From positions 354,817 through 418,816 of the forward strand of contig NZ_CP046204.1 of NCBI RefSeq assembly GCF_012569925.1: a stretch of DNA of 64,000 bases, read 5' to 3'. Below the pieces are notes generated by a model. The model had not been told where the DNA came from and searched no databases. It worked only from the letters and a program-made list of their open reading frames with translations. This DNA is from Enterobacteriaceae endosymbiont of Donacia cinerea. GTDB lineage: Bacteria > Pseudomonadota > Gammaproteobacteria > Enterobacterales > Enterobacteriaceae. Within the stretch, counting starts at the first letter, position 1, and the number at the start of each line of letters is the position of its first letter. A program made the position numbers and the translations under genes. Of the stretch, positions 1 to 11,145 are shown piece by piece.

Positions 1-7
1 ACATAGT

Positions 8-1578
<1,571 letters not shown>

Positions 1579-1680
1579 TAACATAAAACTTTAATAAAAT
1601 AAATTTACAAATTATATTAAAATAAACTTATAAATTTACAAATCTAATAATACTCTCTCAAAGAGTGTCCTTAAAAGTCT

Positions 1681-1700
1681 TTTATCAATTTTTAAAGAAC
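1681..1700 (-). promoter_or_regulatory. rRNA leader boxA-like antitermination site
   Basis: The minus-strand leader contains GTTCTTTAAAAATTGAT, closely resembling the E. coli rrn boxA region (GCTCTTTAACAATTTAT), in the expected place between promoter and 16S. boxA recruits NusB/S10 antitermination factors. A short inverted repeat (ACTCT/AGAGT near 1652-1666) follows and may be a processing stem. Assignment is by similarity only. Confidence 0.5.
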
Positions 1701-1717
1701 TATAAAACATTATTATT

Positions 1718-1745
1718 ATCTTACAGTTTCATAATAAATAGTCAA
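1718..1745 (-). promoter_or_regulatory. Sigma-70 promoter of the rRNA gene
   Basis: On the minus strand there is a -35 hexamer TTGACT (1740-1745), a 16-bp spacer and a -10 hexamer TAAGAT (1718-1723), about 140 bp upstream of the mature 16S 5' end and just past the murI stop. The match to consensus and the 16-bp rRNA-type spacing stand out in this AT-rich DNA. No second promoter or Fis site is evident. The start of transcription would be near 1710; this is an inference from spacing. Confidence 0.6.
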
Positions 1746-1781
1746 GTATTTTATTTTAATTTTAAATAAAATTAAAATATT

Positions 1782-2594
1782 TTATAGTTTTAAACTAGAA
1801 AAAATTGTAAAATTTTTTTTAAAAAATAAAATTTTTAGTTTTTTTATATATTTATTTTTTTTAGTGTAAAAAACAATATTTTTTTTTTTATTTAAAATTT
1901 TTGGATTATAATTTATATTTTTTTGGAATGTTAAGATAATTTTTTTTTGTGAGTCTAAAAAACATATTTTTCGAGGTAAAATAATTTTTAGTTCATTTAA
2001 AATTAATGGAAAATGTGTACAACCTAAAATTATAGTATCTGGAAATATTTTTAAGTTATACCAAGATTTAAAAATTTCTTTTATTTCATTTATACTAATT
2101 TTATATCCTAATAATTTTTTTTCTGCTAAAAAAACTAATTTTTCAGATGATATAGTTTCTATTTTATATTTTTTATTTAAAAAATTAATTTTTTTTTGTA
2201 TTTTATAATTTTTCAAAGTTGTACTTGTAGCTAAAAGACCAATTACGTTATTTTTTGTTTTTTTTATTGCTAAATTAATAACAGGAGTAACTCCAATAAT
2301 TGGAAAAGTAAAATAATTTCTTATTTTTGGTAAACTAGAAACACTAGCAGTATTACATGCAATAATGGCTAATGAAATATTGTAATGATATGATATTTTT
2401 TTTAGAATTTTAATTAAACGTTGAAAAATAAAGTTTTTCGATTTATTTCCATAAGGAAAGTATTTATTATCTAATAAATAAATAAAATTTATATTAAAAA
2501 AAATGTTTTTTATATAATTATATATTGTAATTCCACCTAGACCAGAATCAAAAATAAATATTGTGTTTTGTGATTTTAAAAATAATTTTTTCAT
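1782..2594 (-). CDS. murI: Glutamate racemase
   Basis: Cofactor-independent racemase converting L- to D-glutamate for peptidoglycan precursor synthesis in the cytoplasm. The 270-residue product (E. coli 285) begins with a FDSGLGG motif near residue 15. It keeps both catalytic cysteines: C80 in IACNTAS and C192 in LGCTHFP. It lies directly upstream of the 16S gene in the same orientation, the E. coli murI-rrsB arrangement, which supports orthology. Its C-terminus is lysine/phenylalanine-rich and poorly conserved. Together with murJ it implies some peptidoglycan synthesis is retained. Confidence 0.93.
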   Translation of the reverse strand: MKKLFLKSQNTIFIFDSGLGGITIYNYIKNIFFNINFIYLLDNKYFPYGNKSKNFIFQRLIKILKKISYHYNISLAIIACNTASVSSLPKIRNYFTFPIIGVTPVINLAIKKTKNNVIGLLATSTTLKNYKIQKKINFLNKKYKIETISSEKLVFLAEKKLLGYKISINEIKEIFKSWYNLKIFPDTIILGCTHFPLILNELKIILPRKICFLDSQKKIILTFQKNINYNPKILNKKKNIVFYTKKNKYIKKLKILFFKKNFTIFSSLKL

Positions 2595-2724
2595 AAAAAA
2601 CCTTAGTTTATTTACAATATTTACATATAAAATATATAATATTATTATATAATAAAATATATATTATGTTATATATATATATTTTTTCTTAAAATATTAA
2701 AATTAAATATTAATCAATTATATT

Positions 2725-3879
2725 ATGAATAAATCAATTTATTTAGATTATGCTTCTACAACTCCTGTTGATAAAAGAGTTTTAGAAAAAATGAATAATT
2801 ATTTAACTATAGATGGAATATTTGCTAATCCATCTTCTTCACATTATCTAGGTATAAAAGCAAAAAATGAAATTGAAAATGCTAGAATTAATATAGCAAA
2901 TATTCTTAATTGTTTAAAAGAAGAAATATTTTTTACATCTAGTGCTACTGAATCTATTAACTTAGCTATTAAAGGAATTACGTACAATTATTTATATCAT
3001 AATAAAAAAAATATTATCACAAGTATAATTGAACATAAATCTGTATTAGAAACTTGTAATTTTATACAAAAGTTAGGAATAAAAATTATATATATAAAAA
3101 ATTCAAAGACAGGGATTTTAGATTTAAATTTATTAGCAAAAAAAATTACAAAAGAAACTATTTTAGTTTCTATAATGCATATTAATAATGAAATAGGAAC
3201 AATTAATAATATTAATAAAATTGGTAATATATGTAAAAAAAAAAATGTACTTTTTCATGTAGATGCAACACAAAGTGTTGGTAAATATTCATTAAATTTA
3301 AAAAAAATTAATATTAACTTATTATCATTTTCTTCTCATAAATTTTATGGTCCAAAAGGAATTGGGGTGCTATATATAAAAAAAAATAAATTTAAAATAA
3401 TTTCAACACCTTTACTACATGGTGGCGGACAAGAAGAAGGATTAAGATCAGGAACTTTAGCTACGCATCAAATAATTGGTATGTCAAAAGCATTAAATAT
3501 TGCTAATAATGAAATGAAAAAAGAAAAAAAAAGAATAAAAATATTAAAAAACAAATTATGGGATGGAATTAAAAATATTTCAGGTATATACTTAAATGGT
3601 AATTTAAAACATAGTTCTCCCTATATAATTAATATAGGTTTTAAAAATATTTTTAATAAAATTCTCATGATAGAAATGAAAAATATTATTATCTCATCTT
3701 CTTCTGCATGTAGTTCTAATAAATATAATACATCTCATGTTTTAAAATCTTTAGGTTTAACATCAAAACTAATTCAATGTTCTATTAGAATCTCTTTTGG
3801 AAGATTTACTACTGAAGAAGAAATTAATATTTTAATCAAAAATTTACATTTTTCTATTAAAAAAATCAGAAAAAATTAA
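2725..3879 (+). CDS. iscS: Cysteine desulfurase IscS, C-terminally shortened
   Basis: PLP-dependent enzyme that takes sulfur from cysteine as a persulfide for tRNA thiolation and Fe-S cluster assembly. The product has 384 residues (E. coli 404) and keeps the PLP lysine in SSHKFYGPKG and the persulfide cysteine C329 in the SSSSACSS loop. The last ~20 residues of E. coli IscS, the tail used for IscU docking, are missing. No iscU, iscA, hscBA or fdx adjoins it, while a full suf operon lies 2 kb away. The likely remaining role is sulfur donation for tRNA modification; this is inference. It stands alone, divergent from murI and convergent with pykF. Confidence 0.93.
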   Translation: MNKSIYLDYASTTPVDKRVLEKMNNYLTIDGIFANPSSSHYLGIKAKNEIENARINIANILNCLKEEIFFTSSATESINLAIKGITYNYLYHNKKNIITSIIEHKSVLETCNFIQKLGIKIIYIKNSKTGILDLNLLAKKITKETILVSIMHINNEIGTINNINKIGNICKKKNVLFHVDATQSVGKYSLNLKKININLLSFSSHKFYGPKGIGVLYIKKNKFKIISTPLLHGGGQEEGLRSGTLATHQIIGMSKALNIANNEMKKEKKRIKILKNKLWDGIKNISGIYLNGNLKHSSPYIINIGFKNIFNKILMIEMKNIIISSSSACSSNKYNTSHVLKSLGLTSKLIQCSIRISFGRFTTEEEINILIKNLHFSIKKIRKN

Positions 3880-3935
3880 ATATTTTAGTAATTTTATTAA
3901 ATAAATTAAAAATTTTGTTTATTTAAAGAATAATA

Positions 3936-5345
3936 TTATATAATATGTACAGAAGTTGTATTAGTTGTACCACTAGGTACTAAAGCCCCAGAAACCATTA
4001 CAATAACATCTCCTTTTTTAGCATAGCGACTAGATAAAGCTACTTTTTTACCTATAATATAAAAATCATCTGTTGATGATATTTTATCTACTAATTTGGT
4101 TATTATGCCTTTACTTAAAATTAATTGTTTTACAGTTTTTTTATTTGTAGTTAAAGCTAAAATTATTGCTTTAGGAAAATATTTTCTTATTGATTTTGCT
4201 GATTTTCCTAATTGAGTTGCTACAATTATTAAAGGAGCTTTTAATTTTTCTGCTATTTCAACTGCACTACGACATACAGCATCAGTAATACTCATATCTG
4301 TATTATCATAAAAATTAATTCTATTAGTCATCGTAATATCAGTTCTTTTACAAATTGTAGACATAATAGATACAGCTTCTAATGGATATTTACCTTTCGC
4401 ACTTTCTCCAGATAGCATAACTGCATCTGTCCCATCTAAAATTGCATTAGCTACATCTCCAGCTTCTGCTCTAGTTGGTCTAGGATTTTTAATCATAGAA
4501 TCTAACATTTGTGTTGCAGTTATTACTATTTTACCAAAATAATTACATTTTTTAATAATCATTTTTTGTGCAAAAATAACATTTTCTACAGGAATTTCTA
4601 CTCCTAAATCTCCTCTAGCAACCATTATCCCATCAGCTATTTCTAATATTTCATTAAAATTATTTAATCCTTCTTGATTTTCAATTTTTGCTATGATTTG
4701 GATATCATTTCCATTATGTATTTTTAAAAAATTTTTTATTTCAATAATATCTTGTTTTTTACGTATAAAAGATGCGGCAATATAATCTATTTTATTTTTA
4801 CATGCAAAAATTAAGTCACATTTATCTTTTTCAGATAAAGAAGGTAATTTTATTGATACCCCAGGTAAATTAATACTTTTATTTTCTGATAATTTTCCAT
4901 TATTTAATATTTTACATATTATTTTATTATTAATTATTTTTAATACTTTCATAGAAATTAAACCGTCATCTATTAGAATTTTATTTCCTTTTTTTAAATC
5001 ATGTATCAGATTAGAATAGGTAATAGCAACACATTTATTATTACCAATAACTGATTGATCAGTAGTTAAAATAAATTTTTCTCCAGCATTTAAATGTATA
5101 TCTTCTCCTTTATTTAATTTCATAGTACGTATTTCAGGACCTTTCGTATCTAATAAAATTGCTGCATTTTTACCTGTTTTTTTTATAATTCTTTTTAAAG
5201 TATCAATACGTTTTTGGTGATCATTATGATTGCCATGTGAAAGATTTAATCTAGCAACATTCATACCTAAATTTAATAAATTAGATAAAATATATTCAGA
5301 TTCAGAACTAGGACCTATAGTACATACTATTTTTGTTTTTTTCAT
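3936..5345 (-). CDS. pykF: Pyruvate kinase I
   Basis: Last step of glycolysis: phosphoenolpyruvate plus ADP to pyruvate plus ATP. The 469-residue product aligns end to end with E. coli PykF (470), from the start [12 protein letters not shown] to the C-terminal PSGTTNT. It includes the [10 protein letters not shown] and [10 protein letters not shown] active-site segments and [21 protein letters not shown]. It is among the best conserved proteins here, suggesting glycolytic ATP is important. It follows sufE by 28 bp at the end of the suf operon, as suf and pykF are neighbours in E. coli, and may share its transcript. PykF rather than PykA is chosen on similarity and synteny. Confidence 0.96.
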   Translation of the reverse strand: MKKTKIVCTIGPSSESEYILSNLLNLGMNVARLNLSHGNHNDHQKRIDTLKRIIKKTGKNAAILLDTKGPEIRTMKLNKGEDIHLNAGEKFILTTDQSVIGNNKCVAITYSNLIHDLKKGNKILIDDGLISMKVLKIINNKIICKILNNGKLSENKSINLPGVSIKLPSLSEKDKCDLIFACKNKIDYIAASFIRKKQDIIEIKNFLKIHNGNDIQIIAKIENQEGLNNFNEILEIADGIMVARGDLGVEIPVENVIFAQKMIIKKCNYFGKIVITATQMLDSMIKNPRPTRAEAGDVANAILDGTDAVMLSGESAKGKYPLEAVSIMSTICKRTDITMTNRINFYDNTDMSITDAVCRSAVEIAEKLKAPLIIVATQLGKSAKSIRKYFPKAIILALTTNKKTVKQLILSKGIITKLVDKISSTDDFYIIGKKVALSSRYAKKGDVIVMVSGALVPSGTTNTTSVHII

Positions 5346-5373
5346 AAAATTTATATTTCCTAAATTATTTTAT

Positions 5374-5847
5374 TTAATAAATATTAAAATTTGTTTTTTT
5401 TTTATTATTTTTATTAATTTTTAATTTATAAATTATTTTTTTTAGTTTATTTATAATAGTTTTTATTATAATATTAATACCTTGTATTCTAGAATTAGTT
5501 AAATATTTATTAAAAGATAATTTTTTAAAACATGATTGAATATCAAAAGAAATGATTTCATTATAAGTTTTTTTATTATAAAAAATAAAAATTATTGTTA
5601 ATAATCCTTTAATTATAGAAGAATCACTATCACCTTTAAATTTAACATAATCATTTGTAGTAATTTGAATTGAAATCCATACTCTACTTTGACATCCTGG
5701 AATAAAATTTTCTAAAGAATATTCTTTTTTTGATAAAACAGGTATTTGATTACCTAATTCAATTATATATAAATATTTTTCTTCCCAATTATGACAACTT
5801 ATTAAATTATTTTTAATTTTATTTATACTAGGTAAAATATATGACAT
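5374..5847 (-). CDS. sufE: Sulfur acceptor protein SufE
   Basis: Accepts persulfide sulfur from SufS and passes it to the SufBC2D scaffold. The acceptor cysteine is C52 in the family motif ENFIPGCQSRVWI. The 157-residue product is longer than E. coli SufE (138), the excess being an asparagine/lysine-rich tail. It starts 2 bp after sufS ends, so the genes are probably translationally coupled. It is the last suf gene before pykF. Confidence 0.93.
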   Translation of the reverse strand: MSYILPSINKIKNNLISCHNWEEKYLYIIELGNQIPVLSKKEYSLENFIPGCQSRVWISIQITTNDYVKFKGDSDSSIIKGLLTIIFIFYNKKTYNEIISFDIQSCFKKLSFNKYLTNSRIQGINIIIKTIINKLKKIIYKLKINKNNKKKTNFNIY

Positions 5848-5849
5848 AA

Positions 5850-7082
5850 TTATTTTTTTAATAATTTATTTATATAAATTAATTTATCTATAAAAAAATC
5901 AATATCATCTTTATTATTATAGATAGAAAAAGATATTCTACACATTGATGAAACTTTAAAATATTTCATAATTGGTATAGAACAATGATGACCAGTACGA
6001 ATAGCTATTCCATATTGATCTAAAAAACTACCAATATCGTAAGAATGATATTTTCCTAAATTAAATGAAATAATACCTATTCTATTTTTACTAAAATATT
6101 TTTCTCCATATATTATAATATTTGATATAGTATTAAGTTTTTCTAAAGCATATTTAGTTAAAAATTCATTATGTTTTATAATATTCTTTATATTAAAAGA
6201 CATAAACCATGATATTGCAACACCTAAACCTATAATTCCAGATATATTAGGAGAACCAGCTTCAAATTTCCAAGGAATCTTTTCCCAAATAAAATTATCT
6301 TTATATATATCAGCAATCATACCGCCTCCTCCTTGCCATGGAGGCATTGATTTTAATATTTTTTTTATTCCATATAAAACACCTATACCGGTAGGACCAA
6401 AAATTTTATGACCAGAAAAAACAAAAAAATCACAATTTAAATCTTGGACATCAATTTTTTTATTTGCAATTGCTTGAGCACCATCTATTAAGGTTAGAAT
6501 ATGTTTTTTTTTAGCTAATTTTATTATATTTTTAATGGGATTAATGGTTCCTAATACATTTGAAATATATGTAATTGATATTAAACATGTATTTTTATCA
6601 ATTAAATTATTAATTTTATTTAATTTTAAATTTCCATGTTTATTTAAGGGTATAATTCGTATATTAAAACCTATTTTTTGAGATAATATTTTCCAAGGAA
6701 TAATATTTGAATGATGTTCCATTCCAGAAATGATAATATTATTATGTGGTAATATATTATTTATGCCCCAAGTATTTGCAATTAAATTAATACTTTCTGT
6801 TGTACTTTTAGTAAAAATTATTTCTTCAGTATATTTCGCGTTAATAAATTTTGCTATTTTATTACGTATCGCCTCCATTTTATTTGTTGTATTTATACTT
6901 AAATTATATATACCTCTATTTACCGAAGAATATTCATTTTTATAAAAATAATTTAATGCAGAAATTACTTTTTTAGGTTTATGTACTGTAGCTGCATTAT
7001 CCAAATAAACAAAATTATTTCCATTAATTTTATTAAATAAAATTGGGAATTGTTTTCTAATATTTTTTATATTAAAACTCAT
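5850..7082 (-). CDS. sufS: Cysteine desulfurase SufS
   Basis: Group II PLP-dependent cysteine desulfurase supplying sulfur to SufE. The 410-residue product (E. coli 406) keeps YLDNAAT at the N-terminus, the HHSN motif (GMEHHSNIIPW), the PLP-lysine segment FSGHKIFGPTGIG and the catalytic C367 in IRTGHHCSIP. Its start overlaps the sufD end by 11 bp. It is distinguished from iscS at 2725 by the RTGHHC active-site loop and by the suf operon context. Confidence 0.95.
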   Translation of the reverse strand: MSFNIKNIRKQFPILFNKINGNNFVYLDNAATVHKPKKVISALNYFYKNEYSSVNRGIYNLSINTTNKMEAIRNKIAKFINAKYTEEIIFTKSTTESINLIANTWGINNILPHNNIIISGMEHHSNIIPWKILSQKIGFNIRIIPLNKHGNLKLNKINNLIDKNTCLISITYISNVLGTINPIKNIIKLAKKKHILTLIDGAQAIANKKIDVQDLNCDFFVFSGHKIFGPTGIGVLYGIKKILKSMPPWQGGGGMIADIYKDNFIWEKIPWKFEAGSPNISGIIGLGVAISWFMSFNIKNIIKHNEFLTKYALEKLNTISNIIIYGEKYFSKNRIGIISFNLGKYHSYDIGSFLDQYGIAIRTGHHCSIPIMKYFKVSSMCRISFSIYNNKDDIDFFIDKLIYINKLLKK

Positions 7083-8361
7083 GAAAAAAATTCTCTACTG
7101 ACAAATAGCATGATATTTTTTTTAAAAAAAAATTTCTTAAATTATCATTATTAATTTCTTTTAAAGAATCTAGTATAAATGACATATATAAAATATTATA
7201 TGCTTTTTGAAAATTTACTCCTCTCATTCTAAAAAAGAAAATTTGATTATAATCTATCTTTCCTGTAAAAACACTATGTGTACATTTTACATTATTATTT
7301 AAAATATCTAATCCCGGTTGTATATTTATCGTTGATAATTTACTTAATAATAAACTACTATAATTTATTTGTCCATCTGTTTTTATAGCAAATTTATTAA
7401 TTTTTAATAAACTAATTAAATTGATAATAGAATTATCTAAAGCAATTGCCTTATGTTTTTGAATACTACAACAATTTTTACCATCATGTTCTACATAATT
7501 ATTTAAATTTATTAAATTATTATTTTTAGCAAATGATAAACTTTTATATTTTAATTTTGATTTTTGACCTATAAAATGAAATCTATTATTTTGTTCTATA
7601 TATTTAGAAGACATTAATAAATCATATTTTTTAAAGGAAACATTATTATACAAATAATATTCATTATTAATAGTACAATAATTTTTATTATTATTTTCAT
7701 TTGTAATAAAATTATAATATTCTAATTTAGTATTATTATTTAAAATTAAAGTATTAAAAATATTATTTAAATATAATTGATTTATATTTATATGATGTTC
7801 GATTAAAATAATAGGATTAATACTATCTATATGTATATAATTTCTATAATTAGACATAAAATTTTTTTTATTTTTATTATCTTTATTAAAATATACTAAA
7901 TAAAGAGGTTTAGTATTAAAAGATTTTTTACAATTTATAGATACAATTTCTTTTGTTAAAGATTCAGATAAATATGAATAAATATTATGTTTAAAAAAAT
8001 ATTTCTTAAAATTAATATTATTATGTTTTCTAATATTTATTAAATAATATGCATTATTTATATTACTAATATTTTTATCTATTTTACCATTAATAAAAAA
8101 TAATATAACAGCATCTATTTTAAATAAGAAATTTTGTAATTCATCTATATTTATAGATAATTTTTGATTATTTACTATAATATTATTATTAATATACTCA
8201 AAAAAAATTTTTTTGTTATTATATTGTTTTTTTTTTAATAAATTTTTTAATTTATACCAATAATTTTCTGATTTTTTAGAAAAATGATATTTTTTATGTA
8301 ATTTATAAATATTTTTTAGTTGTTTGTAAATTTTATTTTCCATCAAGGCATCCATATCCAT
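7072..8361 (-). CDS. sufD: Fe-S assembly scaffold protein SufD
   Basis: SufB paralogue that forms the SufBC2D scaffold for Fe-S cluster assembly. The 429-residue product (E. coli 423) is strongly diverged in the N-terminal half, which is asparagine/lysine/isoleucine-rich. The C-terminal beta-helix region is recognisable, with CTHSVFTGKIDYNQIFFFRMRGV and the His of KCTH. Starts at 8361 and at the in-frame ATG at 8343 are possible. The first overlaps sufC by 29 bp and the second by 11 bp, so the second may be the true start. Identification rests on C-terminal similarity and its place between sufC and sufS. Confidence 0.9.
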   Translation of the reverse strand: MDMDALMENKIYKQLKNIYKLHKKYHFSKKSENYWYKLKNLLKKKQYNNKKIFFEYINNNIIVNNQKLSINIDELQNFLFKIDAVILFFINGKIDKNISNINNAYYLINIRKHNNINFKKYFFKHNIYSYLSESLTKEIVSINCKKSFNTKPLYLVYFNKDNKNKKNFMSNYRNYIHIDSINPIILIEHHININQLYLNNIFNTLILNNNTKLEYYNFITNENNNKNYCTINNEYYLYNNVSFKKYDLLMSSKYIEQNNRFHFIGQKSKLKYKSLSFAKNNNLINLNNYVEHDGKNCCSIQKHKAIALDNSIINLISLLKINKFAIKTDGQINYSSLLLSKLSTINIQPGLDILNNNVKCTHSVFTGKIDYNQIFFFRMRGVNFQKAYNILYMSFILDSLKEINNDNLRNFFLKKISCYLSVENFFHEF

Positions 8362-9076
8362 ATTTTTCTAAATAAGAAATAAGATTAAAATCTCCTGATT
8401 TTATAATTTTTTTATTGTATAATATATGGATAAAATTAGGTTTTATATAATCAAGAATACGACGATAATGTGTAATAATTAAAAATGATCTATTTGAATT
8501 TTTCATAATATTAATTATTTTACATACTAATTTTAATGCATCAATATCTAATCCAGAATCAATTTCATCTAAAATACATAAATCTGGTTCTAATACAAAC
8601 ATTTGAAATATATCATTAATTTTTTTTTCACCTCCTGAAAAACCAACATTTACAAAACGTTGTAAAAAATCTTTTGATTTTTCAAAAATTTTTAATTTTT
8701 CATTTATAATATTATTATAAGTAAATCTATCTAATTTCTTTTTTTCTTTATATTTTTTTATTGCTTTTAGAGAGTTATATAAAAATATATTATTACTAAC
8801 TCCTGGTATTTCGATTAAATACTGAAAAGACACAAAAATTCCTTTTCTAGCTCTAATTTCTGGTTTCATTAATAATAAATTTTCATTTTTATAAAATATT
8901 TCTCCTTTAGAAATAATATACTCTTTTTTACCAGATAATACATATGATAAAGTACTTTTTCCTGACCCATTAGGTCCCATAATCGCATGGATTTCTCCAG
9001 GATTTATATTTAAATTAAATTTATTGAGAATAATTTTATCATTTATATGAACATGTAAATTTTTAATTTTTAACAT
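8333..9076 (-). CDS. sufC: Fe-S assembly ATPase SufC
   Basis: ABC-type ATPase of the SufBC2D scaffold; cytoplasmic, not a transporter. The 247-residue product (E. coli 248) has Walker A GPNGSGKSTL near residue 34, the ABC signature GFSGGEKK, Walker B LCILDEIDSGLD and the switch His in IITHYRRI. It sits 34 bp after sufB and overlaps sufD. Confidence 0.96.
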   Translation of the reverse strand: MLKIKNLHVHINDKIILNKFNLNINPGEIHAIMGPNGSGKSTLSYVLSGKKEYIISKGEIFYKNENLLLMKPEIRARKGIFVSFQYLIEIPGVSNNIFLYNSLKAIKKYKEKKKLDRFTYNNIINEKLKIFEKSKDFLQRFVNVGFSGGEKKINDIFQMFVLEPDLCILDEIDSGLDIDALKLVCKIINIMKNSNRSFLIITHYRRILDYIKPNFIHILYNKKIIKSGDFNLISYLEKYGYGCLDGK

Positions 9077-9110
9077 AATTTTCTTTTAATTTATTATTAA
9101 ATATATTATT

Positions 9111-10553
9111 TTATCCTATACTTTCTTCTAAATGAATAGATAATAATTTTTGTGCTTCAACTGCAAATTCTAAAGGAAATTTAACAAAAACTTCTCTACA
9201 AAATCCATTAATAATTAAAGAAATAGCATTTTCAATATCTAATCCTCTTTGTAAACAAAAGAATATTTGATCTTCTTCGATTTGAGAAGTAGTAGCTTCA
9301 TGTTCAACTTGTGCTGTATTATTTAATATTTTTAAAACAGGATACGTATGTGTACTACATTTAGAACCAACTAAAATTGAATCACATTGTGTAAAATTAC
9401 GAGAATTTTTTGCAAATTTATTAATAGAAACTAATCCACGATAAGTATTTTTACTATTTTCAGTAGAAATACTTTTAGATATAATTTTTGATTTTGTATT
9501 TTTCCCTATATGAATCATTTTAGTACCAGTATCAGCTTGTTGATTACCATTTGTTAAAGAAACAGAAAAAAATTCTCCTGAAGAATTATCTCCTTCTAAA
9601 ATAACACTAGGATATTTCCAAGTAATTGCAGCTCCTGTTTCTGACTGTGTCCAAGACATTTTACTATTTTCTCCTTTACATATTGCTCTTTTAGTTACAA
9701 AATTTAAAATTCCTCCTTTATTCTTTAAATTTCCTGAAAACCAATTTTGCACTGTTGAATAATTCACTTGAGCATTTTTATGTAAAATTACTTCAACTAC
9801 AGCTGCATGTAATTGAGAATTATTTCTAATTGGAGCTGAACAACCTTCTATATAATTAAGATAACTATTTTCATCAGCAATTAAAATTGTACGTTCAAAT
9901 TGTCCAATATTTTTTTCATTAATTCTAAAATAAGTAGATAAATCTATAGGACAACGTATATTTTTAGGAATATAAATAAATGTACCATCAGAAGCTACGG
10001 CGGCATTTAATGACGCAAAATAATTATCATTAGCCGGAACTACTGAACCTAGATATTTTTTTACTAGTTCAGGATAATTTATTATAGCTTCATTTAACGA
10101 ACAAAAAATAATGCCTTTATTTAATAACTTTTTTTGATTTGTTGTAATAACTGAAACAGAATCAAAAATAGCATCTACAGCTATATGTGGATTATTATTA
10201 ATAGGAATATTTAATTTATTAAATGTTTTCTTTACTTCAGATGTTAAATATTTATTTTTAATATGATTATTAAATTTTAAATTATTTAATGGAGCTGAAT
10301 AATAAATATAATTTTGATAATTTAATTTTTTATAAAAACCATTTAACCAGTGAGGTTCTTTTTTATTTATCCATGAATAATATCCTTGTAATCTAAAATT
10401 AAGCATCCATTTTGGTTCATTACGAATTTTAGATATTTTGTATATTATATCTAAATTAATACCAGGAATAAATTTTTCATTTTTTAATTTAGTAAAAAAT
10501 CCTTCTTTATATACTTTTTTTTGTTCTTTTAAGTATTTTAAATGATTATTCAT
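9111..10553 (-). CDS. sufB: Fe-S assembly scaffold protein SufB
   Basis: Core scaffold on which the nascent Fe-S cluster is built. The 480-residue product (E. coli 495) keeps the C-terminal cysteine in GSKCSTHTYPV and the glutamate in EHEATTSQIEEDQ that correspond to the E. coli cluster-assembly residues. The beta-helix core is well conserved. It starts 4 bp after sufA ends, so the two are translationally coupled. Conservation is clearly higher than in SufD. Confidence 0.96.
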   Translation of the reverse strand: MNNHLKYLKEQKKVYKEGFFTKLKNEKFIPGINLDIIYKISKIRNEPKWMLNFRLQGYYSWINKKEPHWLNGFYKKLNYQNYIYYSAPLNNLKFNNHIKNKYLTSEVKKTFNKLNIPINNNPHIAVDAIFDSVSVITTNQKKLLNKGIIFCSLNEAIINYPELVKKYLGSVVPANDNYFASLNAAVASDGTFIYIPKNIRCPIDLSTYFRINEKNIGQFERTILIADENSYLNYIEGCSAPIRNNSQLHAAVVEVILHKNAQVNYSTVQNWFSGNLKNKGGILNFVTKRAICKGENSKMSWTQSETGAAITWKYPSVILEGDNSSGEFFSVSLTNGNQQADTGTKMIHIGKNTKSKIISKSISTENSKNTYRGLVSINKFAKNSRNFTQCDSILVGSKCSTHTYPVLKILNNTAQVEHEATTSQIEEDQIFFCLQRGLDIENAISLIINGFCREVFVKFPLEFAVEAQKLLSIHLEESIG

Positions 10554-10557
10554 ATTA

Positions 10558-10944
10558 TTAATTCTTTTTTAAATTAATATTAAAACTTTTTTTACATCCA
10601 CAAAATTTTTTAATTTTATTATTATAAAATTCAAATGATTCATTAAACTTATTTTTTATAAAATCAATAATAGTTCCATCAATAAAAATAATATCTTTAT
10701 TATCTATAATAATAGATGTATTTTCTTTTCTAAATAAAATTTCATTATTAAATTTTATTTTTACTAATAAAATTTTATATTTAAAACCAAAACAACCAGA
10801 TTTTTTTAAAAATAATTTTATCCTTTTATCATTATATTTTTGAATTATTTTATTTATTTGTAAAAATGCATTTTTTGTTAAATATAAACCTTTGTAATTA
10901 TTTTTATGACATTTTAAATGTATTAATTTATGTTTTATTATCAT
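10558..10944 (-). CDS. sufA: A-type Fe-S carrier protein SufA
   Basis: A-type carrier that delivers assembled clusters to target proteins. The 128-residue product keeps the three ligand cysteines C51 (KSGCFGFKY) and C115/C117 (FCGCKKSF). It is first in the sufABCDSE order, so SufA is preferred over the paralogues ErpA and IscA. The ribosome binding site is weak (AGGTTATT about 6 bases upstream of the ATG). The 200 bp upstream (10945-11145) is nearly pure A/T and should hold the suf promoter. No IscR, Fur or OxyR site could be recognised there. Confidence 0.9.
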   Translation of the reverse strand: MIIKHKLIHLKCHKNNYKGLYLTKNAFLQINKIIQKYNDKRIKLFLKKSGCFGFKYKILLVKIKFNNEILFRKENTSIIIDNKDIIFIDGTIIDFIKNKFNESFEFYNNKIKKFCGCKKSFNINLKKN

Positions 10945-11145
10945 ATTATAATAACCTAAAAATATATTTTTTAATATATTCTCATAAATAAAAAAAGTAA
11001 AAATAATTTCATATATAAAAATTTTTATGAAACAAATTATAAATATTTAAAATAATATTTTAAATATTTTTTATAAAATTATATTTATTCGCTAATATTA
11101 AAATAATGTATAATATAAACTTTGATTTTTTATTAAAATAAAAAA

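Noticed and set aside
10945..11145. Possible IscR or Fur operator before sufA
   Set aside because: No convincing match; A/T repeats there are expected by chance.
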